A stretch of DNA of 32,787 bases from Methylobacteriaceae bacterium. GTDB lineage: Bacteria; Pseudomonadota; Alphaproteobacteria; Rhizobiales; Beijerinckiaceae. The notes below the pieces were generated by a model. That model was not told the origin of the DNA. It saw nothing but the letters and a program-made list of their open reading frames with translations, and searched no databases. The stretch is from positions 1-32,787 of the forward strand of contig JAFAME010000430.1 in NCBI GenBank assembly GCA_019233695.1, in the 5' to 3' direction. The position numbers were made by a program, and so were the translations under genes. Shown here piece by piece: positions 1 to 7,701 of the stretch (its first letter is position 1; the number at the start of each line of letters is the position of its first letter).

Positions 1-1
1 C

Positions 2-868
2 GTCATCGAAGACTTCCGGGCCGCACTTCCCGGCGCCCGGATCTGCGTCTTCGACAACAAATCGTCGGATGCGACCGCCGAAGTCGCCCGCGCCGCCGGA
101 GCCGAGGTCTACAGCGAGCCGCGCAAGGGAAAAGGCCACGTGGTGCGGCGCATGTTCGCCGACATCGATGCCGACGTCTATGTGATGGCGGACGGCGACG
201 GCACCTATGACGCGGCCTCCGCACCCCGGCTTGTGGCGGCCATCGTCGAGGACCGGATGGACATGGTCATCGGGGCGCGCGAAGACGTGCACAGGCAAGC
301 CCATCGCAAGGGCCACGCGCTCGGCAACCGGTTGTTCAATCGCCTCTACGGCGCCCTGTTCGGCGCCGAGTTCGGCGACATTTTCTCGGGCTACCGCGCC
401 TTTTCGCGGCGCTTCGTGAAGAGCTTTCCCGCGCTGTCTTCGGGCTTCGAGATCGAGACCGAGCTTTCCGTCCACGCCAGCCAGCTGAAGCTGCCCACGG
501 CTGAGATCGTCCTGCCCTACGGCAGGCGGTCCGAAGGCTCGGCCTCGAAATTGCGGACCTTTCGCGACGGTTGGCGCATCCTGAAGACGTTCGCCTATCT
601 CTTGAAGGAAACGCGCCCCGCGGCATTCTTCGGCAGCATCGCGGCCGCGCTCGCGCTGGCCGCGCTCGCGCTTGCCGTGCCGCTCATCGGGACCTTTCTG
701 CGCACCGGCCTCGTGCCGCGGCTGCCGACGGCGATCCTGTGCACGGGGCTGATGCTCATCGCCTGCCTTTTGGCGACCTGCGGCCTCATTCTCGACAGCC
801 TGGCGCGCTCCCGCGCCGAGCAGAAGCGGATGCTGTACCTGGCAGTGAGCGAACGGCGCTCGAACTGA
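2..868 (+). CDS. Glycosyltransferase family 2, DPM1/GtrB-like, 5' truncated
   Basis: The reading frame is open from base 2, so the start lies outside the window; 288 residues are visible. The fold is a GT-A glycosyltransferase of family 2. A nucleotide-sugar-binding strand reads VFDNKSSDAT, followed by the metal-binding DGDGTYDA (DxD-type) motif. The segment EGSASKLRTFRDGWRIL is typical of polyprenyl-phosphate sugar transferases. Two hydrophobic segments follow (FFGSIAAALALAALALAVPL and LPTAILCTGLMLIACLLATC), which should anchor the enzyme in the inner membrane with its catalytic domain in the cytoplasm. The likely reaction is sugar transfer from a nucleotide sugar to a polyprenyl phosphate or a glycan, but donor and acceptor cannot be read from the sequence. 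An internal ATG at 140 is not the start, because the conserved donor-binding strand lies upstream of it. Confidence 0.88.
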   Translation, partial: VIEDFRAALPGARICVFDNKSSDATAEVARAAGAEVYSEPRKGKGHVVRRMFADIDADVYVMADGDGTYDAASAPRLVAAIVEDRMDMVIGAREDVHRQAHRKGHALGNRLFNRLYGALFGAEFGDIFSGYRAFSRRFVKSFPALSSGFEIETELSVHASQLKLPTAEIVLPYGRRSEGSASKLRTFRDGWRILKTFAYLLKETRPAAFFGSIAAALALAALALAVPLIGTFLRTGLVPRLPTAILCTGLMLIACLLATCGLILDSLARSRAEQKRMLYLAVSERRSN

Positions 869-886
869 GCGCCGTCACCGGCGTTT
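869..886. terminator. Hairpin between convergent GT2 and doxX genes
   Basis: CGCCG-TCAC-CGGCG (870-883) forms a perfect 5-bp stem with a 4-nt loop, extendable by a G-T wobble, followed by TTT on the plus strand. It sits exactly between the stop codons of two convergent genes (868 and 891). The position supports a terminator; the T-run is short, so strength is uncertain. Confidence 0.4.
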
Positions 887-890
887 CGAT

Positions 891-1304
891 TCAGGCCGTC
901 GCCAAGCGCGCCCCGCGGGCGGGGCTGAGGCTCCACTCCCCGCCGCCGGCTGCCGCGAGATAGAGAAGGATGAAGCAGAGCAGCACCGCGGGCTCACCCA
1001 GGTTGAGCATGGGGAAGAAGCCGTTTGGCGCGTGCCCGATGAAATAGGCGAACGCCATCTCACCCGAAAGGATGAAGGAGACGAGCCGCGTCGCGATGCC
1101 GAAAAGCAGAAGGGCGCCGCCGATAAGCTCCAAGAGGCCGGCGATGCCCAGGAGCGACAGCACCGGAAGATTGTCGAAATAAGCGACATGGGGAAAGCCG
1201 AACAGCTTTGACGCCGCATGCTGCAAAAGCAGAAGCGCCGTGATGATGCGCAGCACGCTCAGCAGCCGTGGCGCGGCAAAGGCGGCAATGGCTTCGAAAT
1301 TCAT
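891..1304 (-). CDS. DoxX family membrane protein
   Basis: A 137-residue protein with four hydrophobic segments (LLSVLRIITALLLLQHAASK, LSLLGIAGLLELIGGALLLF, LVSFILSGEMAFAYFI, AVLLCFILLYLAAAG), the usual layout of DoxX/DoxD-like proteins. The AASKLFG and GLLELIGG motifs are characteristic. The ATG at 1304 is preferred over upstream in-frame starts because AGGAG lies 6-7 bases before it and the family begins with this hydrophobic helix. The gene is 93 bp downstream of the RutE-like reductase on the same strand, so the two may be co-transcribed. DoxX proteins are linked to redox or quinone-associated functions, but the exact role is unknown. Confidence 0.85.
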   Translation of the reverse strand: MNFEAIAAFAAPRLLSVLRIITALLLLQHAASKLFGFPHVAYFDNLPVLSLLGIAGLLELIGGALLLFGIATRLVSFILSGEMAFAYFIGHAPNGFFPMLNLGEPAVLLCFILLYLAAAGGGEWSLSPARGARLATA

Positions 1305-1397
1305 CTCATTCTCCTGGAAAAGGGACCGGGCTGCCGTCCCGGATGCGCGAGGCGCCGGGGTCGATGTGCACACGTGCCCGGGGAAGGCGTGTTCGGT

Positions 1398-2009
1398 TCA
1401 GGCGAACCGGGCGATTTGTTCAAACGACAGGCGCGGGCTGCGCGGGAACAGCTTTGACGGATCGCCATAGCCGATGTTGACAAGGATGTTCGACTTCACC
1501 GTGCCACCAGGAAAGAACTCCGCATCGACCTTGGCGGGATCGAAGCCGGTCATCGGGCCCGTATCGAGCCCGAGAGCACGAAGGGCGATGATGAAATAGC
1601 CCGCCTGCAACGTGCCGTTCCTGTAGGCGGTGTCGGCGGCAAAAGGCTTGTTGCCAACGAACCAGGCGCGCGCGTCCACGTGCGGGAACAGCACCGGCAG
1701 GTGCTCGTGGAACTCGACATCATAGGCGAGAATGGCGGTGACTGGCGCCGCCATGGTCTTGGCGACATTGCCTTCCATCAGGGCCGGCCGCAGGCGCTCC
1801 TTGGCCTCCGGCGAGCGCAAGAACACGATCCGCAGCGGCGAGCAATTGGCGCTTGTGGGCCCCATCTTGGCGATGTCGAGCGCCTCGCGCAGGAGTTCCT
1901 CCGGCACCTCGCGGTCCTGCCAGCCGTTGTGGGTGCGCGCCTCCAGAAACACTTGGTTGAGGGCGCGCGGGTCGATGCGGTTGCGCGGAAGGCTCGTGTC
2001 GATCTTCAT
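1398..2009 (-). CDS. RutE/HadB-like nitroreductase family flavoprotein (copy 1)
   Basis: A 203-residue FMN-dependent nitroreductase-fold protein of the type called malonic semialdehyde reductase RutE or putative NADH dehydrogenase/NAD(P)H nitroreductase. Family signatures are ARTHNGW near the N-terminus, [21 protein letters not shown], and [13 protein letters not shown]. The start has a good Shine-Dalgarno (AAGGAG, 6 nt). No other pyrimidine-degradation (rut) genes are nearby, so RutE function should not be assumed; it could reduce quinones, aldehydes or nitro compounds. It is divergent from a LysR regulator across 91 bp, the usual arrangement for a LysR target. A second copy of the family, roughly 60% identical by eye, lies at 24814-25404. 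Confidence 0.85.
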   Translation of the reverse strand: MKIDTSLPRNRIDPRALNQVFLEARTHNGWQDREVPEELLREALDIAKMGPTSANCSPLRIVFLRSPEAKERLRPALMEGNVAKTMAAPVTAILAYDVEFHEHLPVLFPHVDARAWFVGNKPFAADTAYRNGTLQAGYFIIALRALGLDTGPMTGFDPAKVDAEFFPGGTVKSNILVNIGYGDPSKLFPRSPRLSFEQIARFA

Positions 2010-2021
2010 GGCAGCTCCTTT

Positions 2022-2036
2022 TGTTGCCGCGCAACA
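2022..2036. promoter_or_regulatory. Inverted repeat in the divergent RutE-like/LysR promoter
   Basis: TGTTGC-CGC-GCAACA is a perfect 6-bp-arm inverted repeat 13-27 bp upstream of the reductase start. It contains a T-N11-A spacing, as in LysR boxes. A third GTTGC half-site occurs at 2054-2058 and a weaker repeat (GATG-N5-CATC) at 2074-2086. The arrangement fits a binding site for the divergent LysR protein; this is inference from position and symmetry. Confidence 0.45.
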
Positions 2037-2100
2037 TAGATGCTGGACTTATCGTTGCAATCGGCCATTTTATGATGGTATTCATCGGTTGGGGTGATAG

Positions 2101-3102
2101 ATGCTTGACGCGCTCACGCTTGACCAGCTGCGGGCGTTCATTGCGGTGGCCGAGGAGGGCAGCTTCTCGGCGGCCGGGCGGCGGCTTGGCCGCGTTCAGT
2201 CGGCCGTGAGCCAGTCCGTGCAGACGCTGGAAAGCGTGCTCGGGACAAAATTGTTCGATCGGCAGGGCCGCACCCCAAAGCTCACCGAGGCAGGCCGCGT
2301 GATGCTGCGCGATTCGCGCCACCTCATCGCCGGGGCCGACACGCTGCGGGCCCGCGCCGACAGCATTGCTTCGGACGTCGAGCCGGAGCTTTCGCTTGCC
2401 GTCGATGCGATGTTTCCCAACAAGATCCTGATGGCGAGCCTGAAGGCGCTGAGCGAAACGTTCCCGTGCCTGCCGGTCAGCCTGTTCACCGAAGGACTGG
2501 GTGCGCCCGAGCAGCGGCTGCGCGACGGCGTCGCGCGGCTTGCCATCTATTGCCTGTTCACGACCGGCGCCCAGGACCTCGAATCGGAATATCTGACGTC
2601 CATTCCCCTCGTACCGGTCGTCGCCGCGCACCACCCGCTTGCGGCAGTCGAGGGTCCGGTGACACGCGATGATCTGGAGCCGGAGGTCCAGCTCGTCCTG
2701 ACCGACCGTACGTCCCTCAGCAGCGCCATGCGGGGCGGTATCATCAGCCACCGGCTGTGGCGCTTTGCCGATCTGCATACGCGGATGGAATATCTGCTGG
2801 CGGGCTTCGGCTGGTGCAACATGCCGGCCCATCTCGTCGAGGAACATATCGCCGGCGGGCGGCTGAAGCGGCTGCATTTGAAGGAGCAGGACGGCGCCAG
2901 CTTCCCGGTCCATGTCGTTCATGTGCGGGGCACGACCCCGGGGCGGGCCGGACGGTGGCTCGTCGCCGACCTGCGCAAGCGGCTGACCCGATGGCGTGAT
3001 ATCGGCCGGCCTATTTTGGTGCGCTACCCGAAGCCGGAGACGTCGTTGACGGCGCTCCAGTCGACGGAGGTGCAAGACCGGTGGCGCCAGAGGCCGCGTT
3101 GA
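2101..3102 (+). CDS. LysR family transcriptional regulator
   Basis: A 333-residue LysR-type regulator. Residues 5-63 form the winged helix-turn-helix (LTLDQLRAFIAVAEEGSFSA, then SAVSQSVQTLES). Residues about 92-295 form the periplasmic-binding-protein-like effector domain. The usual family length is about 300; here about 38 further residues, basic and low in hydrophobic content, extend past the last expected strand. They overlap a convergent gene by 92 bp. The regulator most likely controls the divergent RutE-like reductase and possibly doxX in response to a small molecule that cannot be named. The Shine-Dalgarno is weak (GGGG about 8 nt before ATG), but the N-terminus matches the family start well. 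Confidence 0.9.
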   Translation: MLDALTLDQLRAFIAVAEEGSFSAAGRRLGRVQSAVSQSVQTLESVLGTKLFDRQGRTPKLTEAGRVMLRDSRHLIAGADTLRARADSIASDVEPELSLAVDAMFPNKILMASLKALSETFPCLPVSLFTEGLGAPEQRLRDGVARLAIYCLFTTGAQDLESEYLTSIPLVPVVAAHHPLAAVEGPVTRDDLEPEVQLVLTDRTSLSSAMRGGIISHRLWRFADLHTRMEYLLAGFGWCNMPAHLVEEHIAGGRLKRLHLKEQDGASFPVHVVHVRGTTPGRAGRWLVADLRKRLTRWRDIGRPILVRYPKPETSLTALQSTEVQDRWRQRPR

Positions 3103-3451
3103 ACAGGATGAACGTATTCACCACCGCCGCCAGGATCCGCAGACGCTGCGGCGGCTCCGGCGCCTTGTTCTTGTCGAAGGCGTCCGCTCCGAAGAGGCAC
3201 AATCCGACGATCAGGCTGATGATCGCGCCGAGCCACAGATTGTGCGGCAAGTTTCCGACGTGCTCGATAACCCCCCAGATCAGCGATATTGTGAACGTGC
3301 CGCCGCCGAACGTGGCAAGCGCATCGGTCGACACGAGACTGCCGACATTGCCGACGGCTTCCACCTTCTTGCCGGTGTCGGCGGCGACGCTCTCCCCCTT
3401 CTCGACTTCAATGGTCTTGCTATAAGGCACCTTGTGGCTGAACCAGGACAT
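3011..3451 (-). CDS. Small membrane protein of a protease-linked unit, unknown function
   Basis: I do not recognise this 146-residue protein. It has a polar N-terminal 45 residues, then three hydrophobic stretches at about 50-66, 73-91 and 104-122, and a Pro/Ser/Thr-rich tail. It is therefore probably an inner-membrane protein. The start has a strong GGGGGGTG Shine-Dalgarno. It is the last gene of a minus-strand unit, 27 bp after the 75-residue protein and downstream of the trypsin-like protease, so it is likely co-expressed with them. Its 3' end overlaps the LysR gene by 92 bp in convergent orientation. It could be a membrane partner or a substrate of the protease; neither is shown by the sequence. 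Confidence 0.65.
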   Translation of the reverse strand: MSWFSHKVPYSKTIEVEKGESVAADTGKKVEAVGNVGSLVSTDALATFGGGTFTISLIWGVIEHVGNLPHNLWLGAIISLIVGLCLFGADAFDKNKAPEPPQRLRILAAVVNTFILFNAASGATGLAPPSTGAPSTTSPASGSAPK

Positions 3452-3478
3452 CCGGCACCCCCCGAAATAAGGTCGCGA

Positions 3479-3706
3479 TCAGCGACCGGCCTCAAAACCT
3501 CCAGAAGCCACAAAGGCGACCGAGATGGCCCGATCGCGCGCCCATGCCCGCACCGCGCGTTCTTGCGCCGCATCGGCCTGCGAAACGAAAATGGTCAGAT
3601 CGGCATCGCCGCCGCGCGCGACGCCGACGACGCCGTTGCTGCCGACGAATCTTGACGTGGCTTCGTCGAGGAGGTTGTCTGTGTTCGAGTGTTTGGACAT
3701 CGGCAT
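3479..3706 (-). CDS. 75-residue protein resembling the N-terminal domain of the adjacent protease
   Basis: No known family is recognised, but residues 24-72 align by eye with residues 53-105 of the protease encoded immediately upstream. Both have G-[LV]-V-G, then L-x-I-F, about 24 residues, I-x-V, and F ten residues after that Ile. The protein thus looks like a free-standing copy of the protease's N-terminal domain, without catalytic residues and without a signal peptide. The ATG at 3706 begins 2 bp after the protease stop codon, suggesting translational coupling; a second ATG two codons in (3700) is also possible. No strong Shine-Dalgarno is visible. A trans-acting pro-domain, inhibitor or chaperone for the protease is an attractive inference. 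Confidence 0.6.
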   Translation of the reverse strand: MPMSKHSNTDNLLDEATSRFVGSNGVVGVARGGDADLTIFVSQADAAQERAVRAWARDRAISVAFVASGGFEAGR

Positions 3707-3708
3707 CG

Positions 3709-4695
3709 TCAGGCAATATCCACCTGGAAATGATCGAGCACCGGCTTGATCGCACTCGCCAGCGTCAGGTCAATGCCGCTTGCGACCGAGATCACTTGGC
3801 CTGCCACGGCATCGGCATCGTCGAGGACGACGGCGCCGCTGTCGCCCTGCGCGGCGAAATCCTTGTCCTTCTTCGTGCCGACGATACCGAGCATGTCGCG
3901 GAACAGCGCTTTGCTGCCATTCCCATAGGTGATCTGCGCATTGATCTGGAAGCGATACTTGCCGGTCGAGTGTCCGCTTGCAATGCCGGTCTTCTTGACC
4001 GCGTCTCCGAACGTCAGCGCAAGGTTGGTGCCGGAGGGAATGCCGATCTGGTCGATGGCGCGATCGATTTGGCCTGAGCTGTCCGGCTTGGCGAGAGCCG
4101 CATCGATCACGTTGTAGGCCCCGGCGGTGAAGTCGATATCGGCGAAATCATGCACGACACCAAGGCGGTCCTTCGCCGTGCCGGCATGCTTGGCGCCCGG
4201 GGCCCAGACCTCGGAACTGCCCTTCGTCGCGCCATTGAGATCGGCGATGACGTGGTTGCAGGTCAGGGCATAAAGGCTGCCGCCCGAACGATCCTTAACC
4301 ACGCACCCCATGGTGCCGGACTCGCCGGTCTTGGCGCCGCGCCCGATCGACTGGCCGCCCTTGAGGGGACGGGCTGCGGCCGCGAACGACACTCCGATCT
4401 GCACGATCACCGGGATACCGTTTTCCCCAAGCCGCCCGTGCAGGCTCGCGACGGCTGCCGTGGGCGATTCGGCGAAGATGACCAAACATGGCGGATAGCC
4501 GTCGTCCGCCTGACCGACGCCGAAACCGACCAGACCATCCGCCGGCATGTGCGGCACGGCAATTCCAAGCACTCGGAAAGGTGACGACCGCGCCCCAGGC
4601 CGCAGGAACCGCTCCGTGAGCATGTCACGATAAACGACCAGCGCCGGCAGGATGCTGCCGGGTTGTCCGCCGAGGGCTCGCAGCGTCTCGTTCAT
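3709..4695 (-). CDS. Trypsin-like (chymotrypsin-fold) serine protease, cytoplasmic
   Basis: A 328-residue protein with a full PA-clan catalytic triad in order: His148 in LTCNHVIAD, Asp198 in NVIDAALAKPD, and Ser286 in AAQGDSGAVVL. The glycine-rich GTMG-C segment before the His strand and G-x-V-x-S near the end fit the chymotrypsin fold. The layout resembles bacterial Nal1-like S1 proteases, which carry an N-terminal alpha/beta domain before the protease. Here that domain covers about residues 45-110 (DGLVGFGVG, then LVIFAE, then IPVIV). No signal peptide or membrane segment is seen, so the enzyme is probably cytoplasmic. The start has GGGGCG just upstream. It heads a three-gene unit with the 75-residue and 146-residue proteins. 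The gene follows fabI on the same strand after 64 bp, so read-through from fabI is possible. Substrate unknown. Confidence 0.8.
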   Translation of the reverse strand: MNETLRALGGQPGSILPALVVYRDMLTERFLRPGARSSPFRVLGIAVPHMPADGLVGFGVGQADDGYPPCLVIFAESPTAAVASLHGRLGENGIPVIVQIGVSFAAAARPLKGGQSIGRGAKTGESGTMGCVVKDRSGGSLYALTCNHVIADLNGATKGSSEVWAPGAKHAGTAKDRLGVVHDFADIDFTAGAYNVIDAALAKPDSSGQIDRAIDQIGIPSGTNLALTFGDAVKKTGIASGHSTGKYRFQINAQITYGNGSKALFRDMLGIVGTKKDKDFAAQGDSGAVVLDDADAVAGQVISVASGIDLTLASAIKPVLDHFQVDIA

Positions 4696-4759
4696 CGCGC
4701 CCCAAGACAGTATCGCATGCCTACCTATGCCGACGCTCTCGATGCGGACGGGCCTAGCC

Positions 4760-5599
4760 CTATTCAGCTGCCTCCTCGCGAGCTGTCATCTCCTCGCTAC
4801 GCAGGGCCTCGGGCCGCGGCATGGAGATGATGTTGTAGCCGCTGTCGACGAAGTGCACCTCGCCGGTGACGCCCGCGGAGAGCTCGGAAAGAAGATAAAG
4901 CGCCGAGCCGCCGACCTCCTCGATGGTCACCATCCGCCGCAGCGGCGCATGGGCGTGGTGGAAGTTGAACATGTAGCGGGCATCGGCGACGCCGGCGCCG
5001 GCGAGCGTGCGGATCGGGCCGGCCGAGATGGCGTTGACTCGGATGCCCGAGCGGCCGTAGTCGGCCGCCAGATAGCGCACGCTTGCCTCGAGCGCCGCCT
5101 TGGCGACGCCCATGACATTGTAGTTCGGAATGACGCGCGTCGAGCCGCCATAGGTCAAGGTCAGCATGGCTCCTCCGCTCGGCATCAACGCCGCCGCGCG
5201 CTTGGCGACCTCGGTGAAGGAGAACGCGGAAATCAGCATCGTGCGCAAAAAATTTTCGCGCGACGTATCGGCATAGCGGCCCTTCAGCTCGGTGCGGTCT
5301 GAGTAGGCGATGCAATGGACGAGAAAGTCGATCTCGCTCCAGGCCTCCTGCAAGGCAGTGAAGGCCTTGTCGACCGAGGCGAGTTCCTCCACGTCGCAGG
5401 CAAGCGTCAGCGACGAGCCGAGGCTTTCGGCGAGCGGCTTGACGCGTTTGCCGAGCGCTTCGCTCTGATAGGTGAAGGCGAGCTCGGCTCCCTCTTCGGC
5501 GAGCGCCTTGGCGATCCCCCATGCGATCGAATGGTCATTGGCAACGCCCATGACGAGGCCGCGCTTGCCATGCATCAGTCCCGGTCTCAGGACGCTCAT
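4760..5599 (-). CDS. fabI: Enoyl-[acyl-carrier-protein] reductase (NADH) FabI
   Basis: A 279-residue short-chain dehydrogenase-fold enzyme that reduces enoyl-ACP to acyl-ACP in the last step of each fatty-acid elongation cycle. The FabI-specific nucleotide loop is GVANDHSIAWGIA (residues 18-30). The catalytic set is Tyr150, Tyr160 and Lys167 in YGGSTRVIPNYNVMGVAK. Length and motifs match proteobacterial FabI, the target of triclosan and isoniazid-class inhibitors. It begins 12 bp downstream of fabB on the same strand, so the order fabA-fabB-fabI is probably one operon. This row is typical of Rhizobiales. Confidence 0.96.
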   Translation of the reverse strand: MSVLRPGLMHGKRGLVMGVANDHSIAWGIAKALAEEGAELAFTYQSEALGKRVKPLAESLGSSLTLACDVEELASVDKAFTALQEAWSEIDFLVHCIAYSDRTELKGRYADTSRENFLRTMLISAFSFTEVAKRAAALMPSGGAMLTLTYGGSTRVIPNYNVMGVAKAALEASVRYLAADYGRSGIRVNAISAGPIRTLAGAGVADARYMFNFHHAHAPLRRMVTIEEVGGSALYLLSELSAGVTGEVHFVDSGYNIISMPRPEALRSEEMTAREEAAE

Positions 5600-5611
5600 C
5601 CGTTCCCCCGC

Positions 5612-6835
5612 TCAGGCGTCGACATGTTTCAGCACCAGCGTCGCGTTCGTGCCGCCGAAACCGAACGAGTTCGACAGGATTCCCCGCAGGGCCACGCCGT
5701 CGCGCCGCTCCCGCACGATGTCGACGTCGGTGAAGTCGGGGTCGAGCTCCTCGATGTTGGCGCTTTCGCAAATGAAGCCGCTCTGCATCATCAGAAGCGA
5801 GTAGATCGCCTCCTGCGCACCCGTGGCGCCGAGGGAGTGGCCGGTCAGCGATTTCGTCGCCGAGATTGGCGGACATTTCTCGCCAGCGCCGAAGACCTCG
5901 CGGATTGCATCGATCTCCCGCGCATCGCCGACCGGCGTCGAGGTCGCATGCGGATTGATGTAGTCGATCGGCGTCTTGATGCCCTCGAGTGCCATGCGCA
6001 TGCAGCGCACCGCGCCCTCGCCCGACGGTGCCACCATGTCGAAGCCGTCGGACGTGGCGCCATAGCCGGCAATCTCACCGTAGATCCGCGCGCCGCGCGC
6101 CTTGGCGCGCCCGAGCTCCTCAAGCACCACCACACCGGCGCCGCCGGCAATGACGAATCCGTCGCGGTTCTTGTCGAACGCGCGGGACGCCGATGCCGGC
6201 CGGTCGTTGTAGGCCGAGGACATCGCGCCCATGCCGTCGAAGAGTACCGACAGCGTCCAGTCGAGCTCTTCGCAGCCGCCGGCAAACATCACGTCCTGCT
6301 TGCCGTGCTGGATGAATTCGCAGGCGTTGCCGATGCAATGGTTCGAAGTCGCACAGGCCGAGGAGATCGAATAGTTGACGCCGCGGATCTTGAACCAGGT
6401 GGCAAGTGTTGCCGAGGCGGTCGACGACATCGCCTTGGGTACGGCAAACGGCCCGACGCGCTTGGGCCCCTTCGATCGCGCCACGTCGGCCGATTCCACG
6501 ATGGTTCGCGTCGATGGCCCGCCCGACCCCATGATGATGCCAGTGCGCGAGTGGGAGACCTCATTCGGCTCCAGGCCGGAATCGCGGATCGCCTGGTCCA
6601 TGGCGACGTGGCCCCAGCCTGTCCCGGCGGCGTGGAAGCGCATCGCGCGGCGATCGAGGACCTGGGCAGGGTCGAGCGTGGGGGCACCATGCACCTGGCA
6701 CCGGAAGCCCATCTCGGCGTAGGCGTCGGCCCGCACGACGCCGGACCGCGCCTCGCGCAACGAGGCCAGCACCTCCTGGGTGTTGTTGCCGATGGAGGAT
6801 ACCACCCCCATCCCGGTGACGACCACGCGCCTCAT
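5612..6835 (-). CDS. fabB: 3-oxoacyl-[acyl-carrier-protein] synthase I FabB
   Basis: A thiolase-fold condensing enzyme that elongates cis-unsaturated acyl-ACP with malonyl-ACP. Counted from the start at 6835, the catalytic residues are Cys161 ([12 protein letters not shown]), His296 ([11 protein letters not shown]), Lys328 and His333 ([14 protein letters not shown]). The protein is 407 residues, equal to the FabB norm. The ATG at 6835 gives the expected [10 protein letters not shown] start and has GGAG 7 nt upstream, so it is preferred over an in-frame ATG six codons earlier. It lies 86 bp after fabA and 12 bp before fabI. Together with FabA it shows that this organism makes unsaturated fatty acids by the anaerobic FabA/FabB route. 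Confidence 0.95.
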   Translation of the reverse strand: MRRVVVTGMGVVSSIGNNTQEVLASLREARSGVVRADAYAEMGFRCQVHGAPTLDPAQVLDRRAMRFHAAGTGWGHVAMDQAIRDSGLEPNEVSHSRTGIIMGSGGPSTRTIVESADVARSKGPKRVGPFAVPKAMSSTASATLATWFKIRGVNYSISSACATSNHCIGNACEFIQHGKQDVMFAGGCEELDWTLSVLFDGMGAMSSAYNDRPASASRAFDKNRDGFVIAGGAGVVVLEELGRAKARGARIYGEIAGYGATSDGFDMVAPSGEGAVRCMRMALEGIKTPIDYINPHATSTPVGDAREIDAIREVFGAGEKCPPISATKSLTGHSLGATGAQEAIYSLLMMQSGFICESANIEELDPDFTDVDIVRERRDGVALRGILSNSFGFGGTNATLVLKHVDA

Positions 6836-6921
6836 AGACCGCTCCCGCGCCATCCGTACGGATACCCACGCGATCGAAACGTCGAGACCGGGATCCCGCC
6901 CGCGTCGAACCGATCGTGCGG

Positions 6922-7446
6922 TCAGGCCAAGGCCGCAGCCTCGGACTTGAACAACCCCACACGCAGATCCTTGGCCTCATAGATGCGCCGGCCGTCAGCC
7001 TCCAGCCAACCATCGGCAATGCCGAGCACCAACTTGCTGCGGAACACGCGCTTCAGATCAACTCCATAGACGACGCGCTTCACCTTGGGCAGCACTTGGT
7101 CGATGAACTTGACCTCGCCGACCCCGAGCGCCCGGCCGCGGCCGGACGAGCCCAGCCAGCCAAGATAGAAACCGACGAGCTGCCACAAAGCATCAAGACC
7201 CAGGCAGCCGGGCATGACCGGGTCGTTCTTGAAATGGCAGCCGAAGAACCACAGCGCCGGCGACACATTGAGCTCGGCACGGATGAGGCCCTTGCCGGTG
7301 GCCCCGCCCGTTTCGGCGATCTCGCTGATCCGGTCGAACATCAGCATCGGCGGCAGGGGCAGCTGAGCGTTTCCCTCGCCGAACATCTCGCCGCGTCCGC
7401 AGGCGAGAAGCTCTTCGTACTCGAAGCTCGAGCGACGCTCGCTCAT
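6922..7446 (-). CDS. fabA: 3-hydroxydecanoyl-ACP dehydratase/isomerase FabA
   Basis: A 174-residue hot-dog-fold enzyme. It dehydrates 3-hydroxydecanoyl-ACP and isomerises trans-2 to cis-3-decenoyl-ACP, the branch point to unsaturated fatty acids. The active-site helix [20 protein letters not shown] holds the catalytic His71 and Asp85. Length matches the family. It is first in the fabA-fabB-fabI row and divergent from irr across 255 bp. That shared region holds tandem 17-bp repeats and two CCTA/TAGG inverted repeats. AAGG lies about 9 nt before the ATG. Confidence 0.96.
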   Translation of the reverse strand: MSERRSSFEYEELLACGRGEMFGEGNAQLPLPPMLMFDRISEIAETGGATGKGLIRAELNVSPALWFFGCHFKNDPVMPGCLGLDALWQLVGFYLGWLGSSGRGRALGVGEVKFIDQVLPKVKRVVYGVDLKRVFRSKLVLGIADGWLEADGRRIYEAKDLRVGLFKSEAAALA

Positions 7447-7489
7447 CTCTGGCGCCTTGTGTCCTCATTCACGCGGCGGGCGAGCGCCG

Positions 7490-7524
7490 TTCGCGTGCGG
7501 GAAATTTTCGCGTGCGGGAAATTT
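7490..7524. repeat. Two perfect tandem 17-bp direct repeats in fabA-irr intergenic region
   Basis: The 18-base string TTCGCGTGCGGGAAATTT occurs at 7490-7507 and again at 7507-7524, sharing one T, giving an exact 17-bp period. In fabA's direction the pair lies 44-78 bp before the start codon, within the probable leader or early promoter. Tandem sites spaced by about 1.6 helical turns suggest protein binding, but the cognate regulator is unknown. They do not match the published Irr (ICE) motif as I know it. Confidence 0.7.
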
Positions 7525-7535
7525 CCTAACATAGG
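7525..7535 (-). promoter_or_regulatory. CCTA-ACA-TAGG inverted repeat with a possible fabA -10
   Basis: CCTAACATAGG is a perfect 4-bp-arm inverted repeat abutting the tandem 17-bp repeats. On the minus strand it contains TATGTT, a candidate -10 for fabA about 80 bp before its start. No good -35 is visible 16-18 bp upstream, so the promoter call is weak. The same half-sites recur at the irr promoter (7637-7649). Confidence 0.35.
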
Positions 7536-7615
7536 GTGCAACGCCCCGAAAGCTGCTTTGGATGCGGGTGCCCGAACTCCTCGTGAGCGCAGGCAAAGCC
7601 CGACCGAGCCCGCGG

Positions 7616-7649
7616 TTGCGATTTGGACCCGTGGTTCCTATGATATAGG
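7616..7649 (+). promoter_or_regulatory. irr promoter with overlapping inverted repeat
   Basis: TTGCGA (7616-7621) and TATGAT (7639-7644) are separated by exactly 17 bp, a good sigma-70 promoter pointing into irr. The -10 lies inside the inverted repeat CCTAT-GAT-ATAGG (7637-7649). A protein bound there would block RNA polymerase, so autoregulation or iron control is plausible. The leader would be about 50 nt. Confidence 0.55.
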
Positions 7650-7701
7650 CATGTTCGGCTGTCGTCGGCACGCGACGATTCAGCAGACGGGATAGCGTGA
7701 C

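Noticed and set aside
1720-3075. 451-codon minus-strand frame opposite the LysR gene
   Set aside because: Both the LysR protein and the RutE-like protein are clear in other frames; this frame is a compositional shadow.
3709-4695. HtrA/DegP-type periplasmic protease
   Set aside because: The triad is present, but there is no signal peptide, no membrane anchor and no PDZ domain, and the N-terminal domain differs.
5315-6982. 555-codon plus-strand frame opposite fabB and fabI
   Set aside because: It is antisense to two well-supported fab genes and shows the Arg/Gly/Asp-rich composition of a GC-rich shadow frame; no motif is recognised.
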